Source of the DNA: JAJPKK01 sp963800215
GTDB taxonomy: Bacteria > Pseudomonadota > Alphaproteobacteria > Rhizobiales > Xanthobacteraceae
Reading direction: 5' to 3'
NCBI GenBank assembly: GCA_963800215.1
Contig: CAWCZY010000013.1
Coordinates: 186,001 to 250,000 of the forward strand
DNA: 64,000 nt
The notes beneath the pieces are model-generated. The model saw only the letters and a list, made by a program, of their open reading frames with translations, made no database searches and was not told where the DNA came from. Shown here piece after piece: positions 44,478 through 53,448 of the stretch. A program made the position numbers and the translations under genes. How positions within the stretch are numbered: the stretch's first letter is position 1; each line of letters opens with the position of its first letter.

Positions 44478-45389
44478 TCAGCTTCGCGGGGCGTGCTTAC
44501 CCCCTATGCGCTCGCGGTGGAGGATATAGAGGCCGGAGCCGATCACGATGGCGGCACCGATGAGCGTCCAAGCGTCGGGAACGTCGCCGAACACCAGATA
44601 GCCGAGCACGACGACCCAGACGAGCTGGGTGTAGATGAAGGGCGACAGCAGTGATGGCGGCGCCAGGCGGTGGGCGACGATCAGCAGGTAATGCCCGAAG
44701 CTCGCCAGCGCGCCGGCGAATACCAGCAGCGCGAACTCAAACGCGCTGGGCGCCGTCCACACGAAAGGGATCACCGGCAGCATCAGCACTGCGCCGACGC
44801 CGTTGGAATAGAACAGCGTGGTCTCGTTGGAATCGGTGCGCGACAAGATCCGGGTCGACAGGAAATAGAACGCGTAACAGAACGTCGACAGCACCGCCAG
44901 GATGACGGCGGGATGGAACTGGCCGAACCCGGGCCGGGTCACCACCAGCACGCCGCCCATGCCCACCGCGATCGCCGCCCACCGGCGCGGCCCGACCCAT
45001 TCCCCGAGCGTCGGCCCCGACAGCGCCGCGACCAGGAACGGCGTCGAAAACGCGATGGCGAGCGCCTGGTCGAGCCGCAGATAGCGCAGCGCAAAGAAGT
45101 TGAGCATGGTCGACCCGAGCAGGAGCGTCGCCCGGCCGATCTGCAGGGACGGCCGTCCCGTGCGCAGCAGGCCGGGCCGGCTCAGCGGGTTGGAGATGAA
45201 CAGCGTGAGCAGGAAGGCGAAGGTATAGCGCGCCCACACCACCTGCATCACCGCGATCTCGCGCCCGAGATATTTCGCCGTGGTGTCGAGGCAGGCGAAG
45301 GTGGCGACCGCCCCGCAGATCAGCGCAATGCCGATCAGCCGGGAGCGGCGGGCAGCAGCCGCATCGCGCGCGGCGGTATTGGAGATCAT
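44478..45389 (-). CDS. EamA/DMT family transporter
   Basis: A 303-residue inner-membrane protein with ten predicted helices arranged as two EamA repeats, for example IGIALICGAVATFACLDTTA and the second-half ILAVLSTFCYAFYFLSTRIL. These carriers export amino acids, nucleosides or other metabolites. ATG 45389 is preferred because the codons upstream show no conservation. It precedes the E1 alpha gene by 126 bases on the same strand and may be co-transcribed, but that spacing leaves room for a promoter. Confidence 0.83.
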   Translation of the reverse strand: MISNTAARDAAAARRSRLIGIALICGAVATFACLDTTAKYLGREIAVMQVVWARYTFAFLLTLFISNPLSRPGLLRTGRPSLQIGRATLLLGSTMLNFFALRYLRLDQALAIAFSTPFLVAALSGPTLGEWVGPRRWAAIAVGMGGVLVVTRPGFGQFHPAVILAVLSTFCYAFYFLSTRILSRTDSNETTLFYSNGVGAVLMLPVIPFVWTAPSAFEFALLVFAGALASFGHYLLIVAHRLAPPSLLSPFIYTQLVWVVVLGYLVFGDVPDAWTLIGAAIVIGSGLYILHRERIGGKHAPRS

Positions 45390-45965
45390 GTCGATGACTG
45401 AGTCTCGCGGGACGTTGCGCCGCCACACGGACCACGCGGCGGATTGCTGGATTCGCGGCAAAATAGCAAGAACCCACCCCAAGTCATTGGGGCACACACC
45501 ATGGGCGCTATGCGCGAATGGCGGGGCTGGAAACTTAGGAAGCGCGGGATGGGTCGACCGCAGTGAAACCCATCATCGGCTCGAACTATCGAAAGCCTGA
45601 CGATGGGTTTCGCTGCGCTCAACCCATCCTACGGATCGGCGTCGGTGACAATACCGACGCTCCCCTTCATGAGATCAAGCCGGCCGAGGCCCGCGGGGCC
45701 CGGGCGGACGGCATCTTTTGTGCTGCCACGTTCATGGTTACCAGATGATTTCATCGCGTCCTCGCGAGGAACACCGCCCCCGCTAAACTGACAGGGCCGT
45801 GTGTCAGCAGCAAAATACATTGGTTGCAATATTAGTCTTTGCCGTCGGGGTATCGCTGCCGAATCTTTACGACGAGGCCAGAAAGGCGCGCACGTTCACC
45901 TTGATTTCATTCACCCGATCCAGAATGCGCCCGCCAAATCGCAATTGAGGCCCAAGGAGCAACCC
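45390..45965. other. Divergent intergenic region with repeats, no gene seen
   Basis: A 576-base gap between the EamA and amidohydrolase genes. It holds the GATGGGTTTCGC repeat at 45548-45635 and a hairpin GCGTCGGT-GACAAT-ACCGACGC at 45639-45660. No open frame here has codon use like the neighbours; the promoters of both flanking genes must lie in it. Confidence 0.55.
45548..45635. repeat. GATGGGTTTCGC inverted repeat
   Basis: GATGGGTCGACCGCAGTGAA-ACCCATC at the left and GATGGGTTTCGCTGCGCTCA-ACCCATCCTACG at the right enclose ~27 bases. Both halves are related (GATGGGT..ACCCATC). This type of unit is common in proteobacterial intergenic regions as far as I recall. Confidence 0.6.
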
Positions 45966-47774
45966 ATGCGGCTGATGCCCCCACTTTTCCTTGCGGCGGC
46001 TCTGGTGGCGGCGCCGACAATGGCCGCAGCCCACAACGAACTTGCGCGCGAACCGCGCGGGCTCGACACGCTCGTTCCTGTGAACACCCCGCCACCGGCG
46101 GATCCGTCGCCGCAAAAGATTACGATCTACACGGCCAAGACGATCGTCACGCTCGATCCCGGGACGCCGTCCGGACAAGCGGTGGCGGTGATGAACGGCA
46201 AGATCCTCGGCGTCGGCACGCTCGACGAAGTGCGCGGCTGGGCCACCAACCAGGACGTCGAGATCGACCGACGGTTTCAAGATGCGGTGATCGTTCCGGG
46301 CTTCATCGAAGCGCACATGCACCCGCAGATCACCGGCGTGCTGTGGCAAGGCGTATACGTCGGCCGGTTCGACCGCACCTCTCCCGATGGGACGCCGAAC
46401 AAGGGATTGGAGACCAAACAGGCGGTCATCGAACGCCTGCAAGGTGCAGTCGCCAAATTGCCCGCTGATGGAAGGTGGGTGCTGGCGTGGGGATATCAGC
46501 CGGAATTCTACGGCAGCTCGCCCCTGACCCGCGCCGATCTCGACCCGATTTCAAACGGGCATCCGATCTTCATCGAAAACCTTTCGATGCATATCTATTA
46601 CGCAAACAGCAAGGCGTTCGAGATTGCCGGAATAGCCGACAACACCGACGTCGAAGGGATCGTCAAGAAGGACGGCAAACCGACCGGCGAAATCGAGGAG
46701 ATCGAGGCGGCACTTGCTTTCGTGGCGAAGCTGCCGCCGCTCGACTCCAACCTGCTGACCAAGGCGACGTGGGATGCCAGCAAGCTCGCGCAGCGGGCCG
46801 GCGTAACGACATTCGCCGATCTCTCCTTCGGCAGCTTTCCCGGAGGTTACAAGGCCTATCAGGCGGCCGCCGCCGATCCGAACTTTCCGATCCGGATCGT
46901 CATGAATCCGATCATCCAGGTTTTCCAGCAGGGGGAAATCGCGCAAAAGGGCGGACTCGATTTTCTCGCCGAACTGCATAAATCCGACACCGACCGCCTG
47001 AGCTTCGGCGGCGTCAAGTTCGTCGTCGACGGATCGCTCCAGGGGTACACCGGCCTCATTCAGTGGCCGGGCTACTACAAGACGTTCGCCAACGGGGTCG
47101 CGAACATCTCGCAAGAGGACTTGAACAAGGGGGTCCTCGAAGTGCACAAGCGCGGGCTGCAGGCCGTGATCCATACCAATGGCGACCAGGCCACGGAAAT
47201 GGCCCTGATCGCGCTGGAGGCGGCCCAGCGGCAGTATCCGCGGCTCGCGACCCGGCACCGGCTGGAGCACAACCAGATGGTGACCCAGGCCCAGCTCGTT
47301 AAAATGAAGGAGCTCGGCGTCGCGACAAACCTGTTCACCAACCACATCTATTTCTGGGGCGACTTGCACTACTCGACATTTCTCGGGCCGGACCGGGCGC
47401 GGGACATGGACCCTGCCGGCAGTGTGCAGCGGATGGGAATTCCGTTCAGCCTGCACTCGGACGCGTCCGTCACGCCGGTCGATCCGCTGCTATGCATGTG
47501 GACGGCAACCGCGCGCAAGACAATGTCGGGGCGCGTCCTCGGCGAGGAGGAACGCATTTCCGTCCCGCAAGCGTTGCACGCCGTTACGCTCGGAGCGGCC
47601 TACCTGCTGGGGCAGGACGACAAGAAAGGCTCGATCAGGCCGGGCAAGCTCGCCGACTTCACCGTGCTCGACCGCGATCCGCTTGCGGTCCTGTCGCCCG
47701 ACGAGCTGAGAAGCATCAAGGTGCTCGCGACCGTGATGGGCGGCAAACCGTTTCCCGTGACGGCCGGTCGCTGA
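45966..47774 (+). CDS. Exported amidohydrolase (YtcJ-like)
   Basis: A 602-residue metal-dependent hydrolase of the amidohydrolase superfamily, subgroup YtcJ. A signal peptide (LFLAAALVAAPTMAAAH) sends it to the periplasm, less common for this group. The TIM barrel metal motif EAHMHP is at residue ~115, further metal ligands are in VIHTNGDQA and TRHRLEHNQM, and the last Asp in LHSDASVTPVDPL. The C-terminal KKGSIRPGKLADFTVLD is typical. AAGGAG precedes ATG 45966. The natural substrate (an amide, carbamate or cyclic imide) is unknown. Confidence 0.87.
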   Translation: MRLMPPLFLAAALVAAPTMAAAHNELAREPRGLDTLVPVNTPPPADPSPQKITIYTAKTIVTLDPGTPSGQAVAVMNGKILGVGTLDEVRGWATNQDVEIDRRFQDAVIVPGFIEAHMHPQITGVLWQGVYVGRFDRTSPDGTPNKGLETKQAVIERLQGAVAKLPADGRWVLAWGYQPEFYGSSPLTRADLDPISNGHPIFIENLSMHIYYANSKAFEIAGIADNTDVEGIVKKDGKPTGEIEEIEAALAFVAKLPPLDSNLLTKATWDASKLAQRAGVTTFADLSFGSFPGGYKAYQAAAADPNFPIRIVMNPIIQVFQQGEIAQKGGLDFLAELHKSDTDRLSFGGVKFVVDGSLQGYTGLIQWPGYYKTFANGVANISQEDLNKGVLEVHKRGLQAVIHTNGDQATEMALIALEAAQRQYPRLATRHRLEHNQMVTQAQLVKMKELGVATNLFTNHIYFWGDLHYSTFLGPDRARDMDPAGSVQRMGIPFSLHSDASVTPVDPLLCMWTATARKTMSGRVLGEEERISVPQALHAVTLGAAYLLGQDDKKGSIRPGKLADFTVLDRDPLAVLSPDELRSIKVLATVMGGKPFPVTAGR

Positions 47775-47807
47775 AACGAACGAGGCCGTCGACCGAGATC
47801 GTCAGCA

Positions 47808-48632
47808 TCACGGCTCCCTTGCCAGCGCGCTCTCGTGCCACCGGCGCAGCAGCAGCCACGATACCGCCGACAGCGCGAAGAAGATCACCACCCCCGCCGC
47901 CGAGAGCAGGATCAGCGCCGCGAACATGCGCGGGATGTCGAGGCGGTAGCCGGATTCGGCGATGCGGTAGGCGAGGCCGGAGCCGGCGCCCGCGGAGCCC
48001 GCGGCGATCTCGGCGACCACGGCGCCGATCAGCGACAGGCCGCCGGCGATTTTGAGGCCGCCGAGCATGTAGGGCAGCGCCGCCGGCAGCTTGAGGCGCA
48101 TGAGCACCGAAAGCCGCGAGGCGCCGTAGAGCTCGAACAGGTCGGCGAGATTGCGGTCGACGGAGTTGAGCCCCAGCGTCGTGTTGGCGAGGACGGGGAA
48201 GAACGCAACGATCCAGGCGCAGGCGAGCACCGCCGCCTGCTGCGGCAGGTAGATCAGCAGCAGCGGCGCGATCGCGACCACCGGCGTGACCTGGAGGATC
48301 ACCGCATAGGGATAGAACGAGTATTCGATCAGGCGCGACTGGTTGAACAGGATGGCGAGGCCGGTGCCGCCGATCACCGCGAGCGCCAAGCCCTCGAACG
48401 TGGTGGTGAGGGTGACGAGGAGCGAGTCCCACAACAGCGGCCAGTCGGAGACGAGCGTGGTGGCGACGAGGCCGGGCGCCGGCAGCACATAGGGCGGTAT
48501 CTGCTCGATCCGGACCACGAGGTCCCAGATCGCGATGCCGATCGCGAGCGTCGCCACCGGCAGCACGACCTGTTGCCAGCCGATGCCGGCGGTCACGCGC
48601 GGGGCGTCCGGCGCCGGCGCGGCGGTGCTCAC
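47808..48632 (-). CDS. ABC transporter permease (NitT/TauT/SsuC type)
   Basis: A 274-residue membrane protein with about six helices and the coupling segment SRLSVLMRLKLPAALPYMLGGLKIA near the EAA position. It pairs with the ATPase and the NMT1/THI5-type receptor of the same operon to import a small organic solute. GTG 48632 starts within the stop of the ATPase gene (GTGA), indicating tight coupling, so the longer open frame upstream is rejected. Confidence 0.88.
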   Translation of the reverse strand: MSTAAPAPDAPRVTAGIGWQQVVLPVATLAIGIAIWDLVVRIEQIPPYVLPAPGLVATTLVSDWPLLWDSLLVTLTTTFEGLALAVIGGTGLAILFNQSRLIEYSFYPYAVILQVTPVVAIAPLLLIYLPQQAAVLACAWIVAFFPVLANTTLGLNSVDRNLADLFELYGASRLSVLMRLKLPAALPYMLGGLKIAGGLSLIGAVVAEIAAGSAGAGSGLAYRIAESGYRLDIPRMFAALILLSAAGVVIFFALSAVSWLLLRRWHESALAREP

Positions 48633-49435
48633 GGCCCGCCTCCCGTCATCGCCTGCGCCAGTGCCTGGGAGACGACACGGCAATGGCCGGCATATTCGGC
48701 CGAGGTGCGGAAGCTCTCGTCGCGCGGAAACGGCGCGTCGACGGCGAGATCGGCGTAGATGCGGCCGGGGCGCGGCGCCATCACCACGATGCGGCTCGAC
48801 AGATAGACCGACTCGAACACCGAGTGGGTGACGAACACGATGGTGTTGCCGACCGCGCGCCACAGCGCGATGAGGTCGTCATTGAGCTTGAACCTCGTGA
48901 TCTCGTCGAGCGCCGCGAACGGCTCGTCCATCAGCAGCAGAGGCGGATCGGTGACCAGCGCGCGAGCGATCGACACCCGCATCTTCATGCCGCCGGAGAG
49001 TTCGCGCGGATAGGCGACGCGGAACTGGCTTAAGCCCACCCGCTCCAGCGCTTGCGCCACGCGCTCTTTGGCGATGTCAGGCGCGACTCCGGCGAGGGCG
49101 AGCGGGAGAGCCACGTTGTTCGCCACCGTGGTCCACGGCATCAAGGTCGGCTCCTGGAACACGAAGCCGACGTCGAGCCCGTTGCGCCGCGCGCCGGGCT
49201 TGGCCCCGCGCCAGGAGATGGCGCCGGTCGAGGGTTCGCCGAGCCCTGCGATCAGCCGCAGCGCGGTCGACTTGCCGCAGCCGGACGGCCCCAGCAGGGA
49301 GACGAACTCGCCGCTCGCGATGGCGAGGTCGAGGCCGGCGAGCGCCTGGGTGCCGTTGGCGAAGCGCTTGGCGACGCCCTTCAGGGTGACGACGGGTTCA
49401 GGGGTGCGCGGGGCCGGCGTCATCGATGAGAGCAT
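48629..49435 (-). CDS. ABC transporter ATP-binding protein (NitT/TauT/SsuB type)
   Basis: A 268-residue ATPase. Walker A LLGPSGCGKSTALR, Q-loop VFQEPTLMPW, signature RELSGGMKMRVSIARAL, Walker B LLLMDEPFAALD and H-loop VFVTHSVFE are all intact. It energises the permease that overlaps its end. Between it and the upstream receptor gene lies a ~110-base repeat, which could separate the transcripts or act in processing. Confidence 0.9.
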   Translation of the reverse strand: MLSSMTPAPRTPEPVVTLKGVAKRFANGTQALAGLDLAIASGEFVSLLGPSGCGKSTALRLIAGLGEPSTGAISWRGAKPGARRNGLDVGFVFQEPTLMPWTTVANNVALPLALAGVAPDIAKERVAQALERVGLSQFRVAYPRELSGGMKMRVSIARALVTDPPLLLMDEPFAALDEITRFKLNDDLIALWRAVGNTIVFVTHSVFESVYLSSRIVVMAPRPGRIYADLAVDAPFPRDESFRTSAEYAGHCRVVSQALAQAMTGGGP

Positions 49436-49543
49436 TTTCCGATTAGTTTTAACCTTATAGGCGTCATTGCCCGGCTTGACCGGGCAATCCAGTACTCACG
49501 GTCGGTGTTTACTGGATCGCCCGGGTCGAGCCGGGCGATGACA
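49431..49543. repeat. Dispersed TCATTGCCCGG palindromic repeat, copy 4, with left extension
   Basis: GAGCATTTTCCGATTAGTTT (49431-49450) followed by the full core TCATTGCCCGGCTTGACCGG..GGGCGATGACAG. It lies inside an ABC operon between the receptor stop and the ATPase start. Confidence 0.85.
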
Positions 49544-49553
49544 GAGTCAATCT

Positions 49554-50612
49554 TCAATTGCGCCGCAACTCCAGGCCCACCTTCTTGTCGACGAAACGCA
49601 GCGTGTACGACTTGCGATAGTCGAGGCCCGGCTTGACGACGCCGGCCTTCACCATCTTGTCGAAGAAGTCCGCCATGTGCGCATCGGTCATGGCACCGAT
49701 CCCGAGCTCTGTCGCCTCGCCGGAATCGACGATGCCGTACTCCTTCATCTTGGCGACGGAATAGGCGAGGAGTTCGTCGGTCATTTCCGGGTTCTGGCGC
49801 TTGATGAGGCCGTTTCCAGCGTGGTTGTCGCCGTAGATGTAGGTGTACCAGCCGATGATGGAGGCATCGACGAAGCGCTGCACCACGTCTGCCTTGCGCT
49901 CGACGAGATCGCGCCTGGTTTCGATCAGGGTGGAATAGCTGTCGAAGCCGTAATCGGCGAGCAGGAACACCTGCGGCTTCATCCCGGTGCCCTTCTCGAT
50001 GGCATAGGGCTCGGAGGTCAGGTAGCCCTGCATCGCGCTGTCGGGGTCGGCGAGAAAGGGCTGCGGATTGAAGGTGTAGGGCTTCACCTGCGCATCGCTG
50101 AGCCCGTATTCACCCTTGAGCCATTGGAAATAGGTGACAAAGCCCTCCTTCGAGATGAACAGCGTCATCCCCCGCAGATCCTTGAGATCCCTGATGCCGC
50201 GCTGGGGATGGGTGATCAGCACCTGCGGGTCCTTCTGGAACATCGCGGCGACGGCGAGCGTCGGGATGTTCTGCTCGACCGCGTCGAACGACTGCAGCGT
50301 GTTCGCGCTCATGAAGAAATCGAGCTTGCCGACCGCCAGCAGGATGCGGTTGTTCACCTGCGGGCCGCCGGGGACGATGGTCACGTCGAGGCCGTATCGG
50401 CGGTAGGTGCCGTCGGCCAGCGCCTGGTAGAAGCCGCCATGCTCGCCCTCGGCGACCCAGTTGGTGCCGAACGAGACCTTGTCGGGCGCTCCTTTCGCCG
50501 GGGCCTGGGCGCGTGCGGCATCGCCCGCGGACAGGCAGGCGACAATCACACCGGTGGCCATTACAGTGACGGCGGTAGCGGTGGCGGTGGTCTTAATCCC
50601 TTGCATCCGCAT
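49554..50612 (-). CDS. ABC transporter substrate-binding protein (NMT1/THI5-like)
   Basis: A 352-residue periplasmic receptor. The signal peptide (TVMATGVIVACLSAGDAARAQ) is followed by VSFGTNWVAEGEHGGFYQAL and RYGLDVTIVPGG, hallmarks of the NMT1/THI5-like fold that binds pyrimidine precursors, taurine, sulfonates or similar. ATG 50612 (MRMQGIK) has GGAGA upstream. It is divergent from a creatininase-family hydrolase; a role in uptake of a formamide- or amide-bearing pyrimidine is possible but not shown. Confidence 0.85.
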   Translation of the reverse strand: MRMQGIKTTATATAVTVMATGVIVACLSAGDAARAQAPAKGAPDKVSFGTNWVAEGEHGGFYQALADGTYRRYGLDVTIVPGGPQVNNRILLAVGKLDFFMSANTLQSFDAVEQNIPTLAVAAMFQKDPQVLITHPQRGIRDLKDLRGMTLFISKEGFVTYFQWLKGEYGLSDAQVKPYTFNPQPFLADPDSAMQGYLTSEPYAIEKGTGMKPQVFLLADYGFDSYSTLIETRRDLVERKADVVQRFVDASIIGWYTYIYGDNHAGNGLIKRQNPEMTDELLAYSVAKMKEYGIVDSGEATELGIGAMTDAHMADFFDKMVKAGVVKPGLDYRKSYTLRFVDKKVGLELRRN

Positions 50613-50680
50613 GAATTCGTTGTCTCCGGATCGAACGGTGAGATTACGCGAGCGCAGCGGGAAAGGCGAGTAACCGGAAA

Positions 50681-51523
50681 ATGTTGCCAAGACGTCACTG
50701 GATGGAAATGACATGGACGGACCTCGCCTTTGCCGACACGCGGCGCTGGATCGCGGTGCTCCCGGTGGCCGCGGTGGAGCAGCACGGGCCGCATCTCCCG
50801 CTCGGGGTCGACAGCTACATCGCGCAGGCCTACCTCTCCCGCGTCCATGAGCTGCTGCCGGACGGCCTTCCCGTCACGTTCCTGCCGGTGCAGAAAATCG
50901 GCCAGTCCGACGAGCATCTCGCGTTTCCCGGCACGCTGTCGCTGTCCGCGCAAACCGTCATCCGCACCTATACGGAGATCGGCGAAAGCATCCACCGCGC
51001 CGGCCTGCGCAAGCTGGTGATCGTCACCAGCCATGGCGGCAACGTATCGGCCATGGAGCTGGTCGCCCGCGACCTGCGGGTCCGCCACCGGATGCTGGTG
51101 GTGACCGCCGCATGGCACCGCTTCGGCTATCCGCCGGGCACCTTCGAGCGCGCCGAACAGCGCCACGGCGTCCATGCCGGCGACATCGAGACCTCGCTGA
51201 TGCTGGCGGGCCGCGGCGACACCGTGCGCATGGAAAGCGCCGAGAACGCCGTGCCCGCGACTGTGGGCATGGCGGACGATTTCAAGTGGCTCAGCGCGTT
51301 CCGCCCGATCGGGTTCGGCTGGATGACCCAGGACCTCCATCCCTCCGGTGCGCTCGGCGACGCCACCCTGGCGACCGCCGCAAAAGGCGAGGCTGCGCTG
51401 CGTCATGGCGCCCAGGGATTCGTCGAGCTGCTGGGCGATGTCGATCGCTTCGATCTCGACAGGCTCGCCGACGGCCAATTGGACGACCCGACCGGCGACT
51501 GGCCGCTCCAGGCGGGCAATTAG
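50681..51523 (+). CDS. Creatininase family hydrolase
   Basis: A 280-residue metal-dependent amidohydrolase. VAAVEQHGPHLPLGVDSY carries the Glu/His/Asp metal ligands, TSHGGNVSAM the next His and HAGDIETSLML the final Glu. The family includes creatinine amidohydrolase, MftE and the formamide hydrolase ArfB of archaeal flavin synthesis. The gene is divergent from an NMT1/THI5-type ABC importer (68-base gap), so it probably hydrolyses the imported compound. The ATG lies in the divergent promoter zone; no strong ribosome-binding site is visible, and ATG 50702 (MEMTW) is a possible alternative. Confidence 0.83.
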   Translation: MLPRRHWMEMTWTDLAFADTRRWIAVLPVAAVEQHGPHLPLGVDSYIAQAYLSRVHELLPDGLPVTFLPVQKIGQSDEHLAFPGTLSLSAQTVIRTYTEIGESIHRAGLRKLVIVTSHGGNVSAMELVARDLRVRHRMLVVTAAWHRFGYPPGTFERAEQRHGVHAGDIETSLMLAGRGDTVRMESAENAVPATVGMADDFKWLSAFRPIGFGWMTQDLHPSGALGDATLATAAKGEAALRHGAQGFVELLGDVDRFDLDRLADGQLDDPTGDWPLQAGN

Positions 51524-51530
51524 GCAATTG

Positions 51531-51639
51531 CCGTCATTCCGGGGCGCCGCGCAAGCGGCGAACCCGGATCCAGACGGGCATCGCTGGCCGCACCGCAGCC
51601 TGGATTCCGGGTTCGCGCTACGCGCGCCCCGGAATGACC
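51531..51639. repeat. CATTCCGGGGCGC imperfect palindromic repeat
   Basis: CATTCCGGGGCGC..CGAACCCGGATCCAG at the left is mirrored by CTGGATTCCGGGTTCG..GCGCCCCGGAATG at the right, making a ~105-base hairpin-capable element after the creatininase gene. Confidence 0.75.
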
Positions 51640-51672
51640 GCACCAGGACAACCGGCGCAAAAACCTGTTTCG

Positions 51673-51692
51673 AGTGTGAAGCGTTTCACACT
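51673..51692. promoter_or_regulatory. Perfect CRP/FNR-family-like palindrome
   Basis: AGTGTGAAGCGTTTCACACT is a perfect 20-base palindrome (8-base arms) that includes TGTGA-N6-TCACA, the core of the enterobacterial CRP site. It is 91 bases upstream of the S53 peptidase start. Confidence 0.55.
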
Positions 51693-51782
51693 TCGCCGCC
51701 GCGGACCCGCTTACCTTCGATCATCGTTTCCGAGAGAGCACCGAGCCCTCTGTCGTCACGCGTACCAAGGCGGAGTAGCGCC

Positions 51783-53339
51783 ATGACCATGCATATTCTG
51801 GCCGGCAGTCTCAGGGAGCCGCTCCCGGGGGCCCGGCTTGCCGGAAAGGCGAACCCGGCGGAGCGCCTCGAGGTCACCGTGCTGGTGCGCCGCCGGAACG
51901 CCGACGCTTTCAAGGCGAAGGTCGCGAAGCTGAGCGCCGGCGACCGCACGCAGGCTTGCGTCAGCCGTGCCGATTTCGCCGCCCAGTTCGGGGCTTCCCC
52001 CGCCGACCTGGCGGCGGTCGAGGAGTTTGCGCGACGGCACGGTCTCGCCGTTGTTCAGGAGGATGCGGCGCGCCGCACCGTCGTGCTGTCGGGAACGGTG
52101 GCGCGTTTCAACACCGCCTTCGCGGTGGACCTTCACCAGTTCGAGTTCCACGGCGGCTCGTACCGCGGCCGGGCCGGGCCGATTACGGTGCCCGGCGAAC
52201 TCGACGGGATCGTGGAAGCCGTCCTCGGGCTCGACAACCGGCCCCAGGTCCGGTCGCATTTCCGGGCCCGGATAACCAAGCGCGGCTTTCCGGCGGGGTT
52301 CACGCCGACGACGCTCGCATCGCTCTATGACTTCCCGTCCGGCACCGGCAAGGGCGTGTGCATCGGCGTGATCGAATTCGGCGGCGGCTACCGGGTCGCC
52401 GATCTCCAGAGATATTTTTCCGACATCAATTCCGCCCTGCCGAAAGTGTCCTCCATCTCGGTGAACCACGCCAGGAACCACGCCACCGGGGACCCGAACG
52501 GGCCCGACGGCGAGGTGATGCTGGACATCGAGGTCGCCGGCACCATCGCCCCGGAGGCCGAGATCGTCGTCTATTTCGCGCCCAACACCGATGCCGGTTT
52601 TTTCGACGCCGTTACCACTGCCATCCATGACGAGAAGAACAAGCCTTCGGTCATCTCGATCAGCTGGGGCGGCTCCGAGGCGTCGTGGACGCCCCAGGCG
52701 ATGTCGGCGCTCGACCAGGCATTCCAAGCGGCGGCGCTGATGGGGATCACCGTGTGCGTCGCCTCCGGCGACAACGGGTCGAGCGGCGGCGCCGGCATCG
52801 CGGGCCTCAACGTCGACTTCCCGGCGTCGAGCCCGCACGTGCTGGCCTGCGGCGGCACCAGCCTGCAGGCGGTCAATGGCGACATCCGCAGCGAGACCGT
52901 GTGGAACGACGGCGCCGCCGGCGGCGCCAGCGGCGGCGGCGTGAGCTGCTTCTTCCCGCTCCCGCCATGGCAGAACGGCCTGCACCTGACCAGCGCGCTG
53001 GGCAAGAAGACGCCGCTGCGCAACCGCGGCGTCCCCGACGTTTCCGGCGAAGCCGATCCGCAAACCGGATATTACGTCCGCGTCGACGGGATCAACAGCG
53101 TCATCGGCGGCACCAGCGCGGTGGCGCCGCTATGGGCCGGCCTCGTGGCGCGCATCAATGCCGTCAACGGCTCGCCGGTCGGGTTCATCAACCCGCGCCT
53201 CTACGGCGGCTCCGGTCTCAACGACGTGACCTACGGCGACAATGGCGGCTACTCCGCCTCGATCGGCTGGGACGCGTGCTCCGGCCTGGGCACGCCGGAC
53301 GGCCGCAAGATCGCCGGCCTGCTCGGGGCGAAGGGCTGA
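51783..53339 (+). CDS. Sedolisin (S53) serine-carboxyl peptidase, kumamolisin-like
   Basis: A 518-residue acid-active endopeptidase precursor. The prodomain takes residues ~1-165. The catalytic set has exactly the kumamolisin spacing: Glu244 and Asp248 in DGEVMLDIEVAG, Asp330 in VASGDNGSS and Ser444 in IGGTSAVAPLW (differences 4, 82 and 114 as in E78/D82/D164/S278). The Ca site is expected in the C-terminal SIGWDACSGLGTPDG. No classical signal peptide precedes the prodomain (MTMHILAGSLREPLPGARL), so how it is exported, if it is, is unclear. GGAG precedes ATG 51783; a CRP-like palindrome lies upstream. Confidence 0.9.
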   Translation: MTMHILAGSLREPLPGARLAGKANPAERLEVTVLVRRRNADAFKAKVAKLSAGDRTQACVSRADFAAQFGASPADLAAVEEFARRHGLAVVQEDAARRTVVLSGTVARFNTAFAVDLHQFEFHGGSYRGRAGPITVPGELDGIVEAVLGLDNRPQVRSHFRARITKRGFPAGFTPTTLASLYDFPSGTGKGVCIGVIEFGGGYRVADLQRYFSDINSALPKVSSISVNHARNHATGDPNGPDGEVMLDIEVAGTIAPEAEIVVYFAPNTDAGFFDAVTTAIHDEKNKPSVISISWGGSEASWTPQAMSALDQAFQAAALMGITVCVASGDNGSSGGAGIAGLNVDFPASSPHVLACGGTSLQAVNGDIRSETVWNDGAAGGASGGGVSCFFPLPPWQNGLHLTSALGKKTPLRNRGVPDVSGEADPQTGYYVRVDGINSVIGGTSAVAPLWAGLVARINAVNGSPVGFINPRLYGGSGLNDVTYGDNGGYSASIGWDACSGLGTPDGRKIAGLLGAKG

Positions 53340-53448
53340 AGCCTGCGGTGCCTTGCTGATCGCACTCGCCGGATCATATAAAATCTCTCGCGGCGTCGGC
53401 TCGGTCACGCGTTGCCCGCCGATCTGTTTTCGCGTTCAGGAGGAATCG

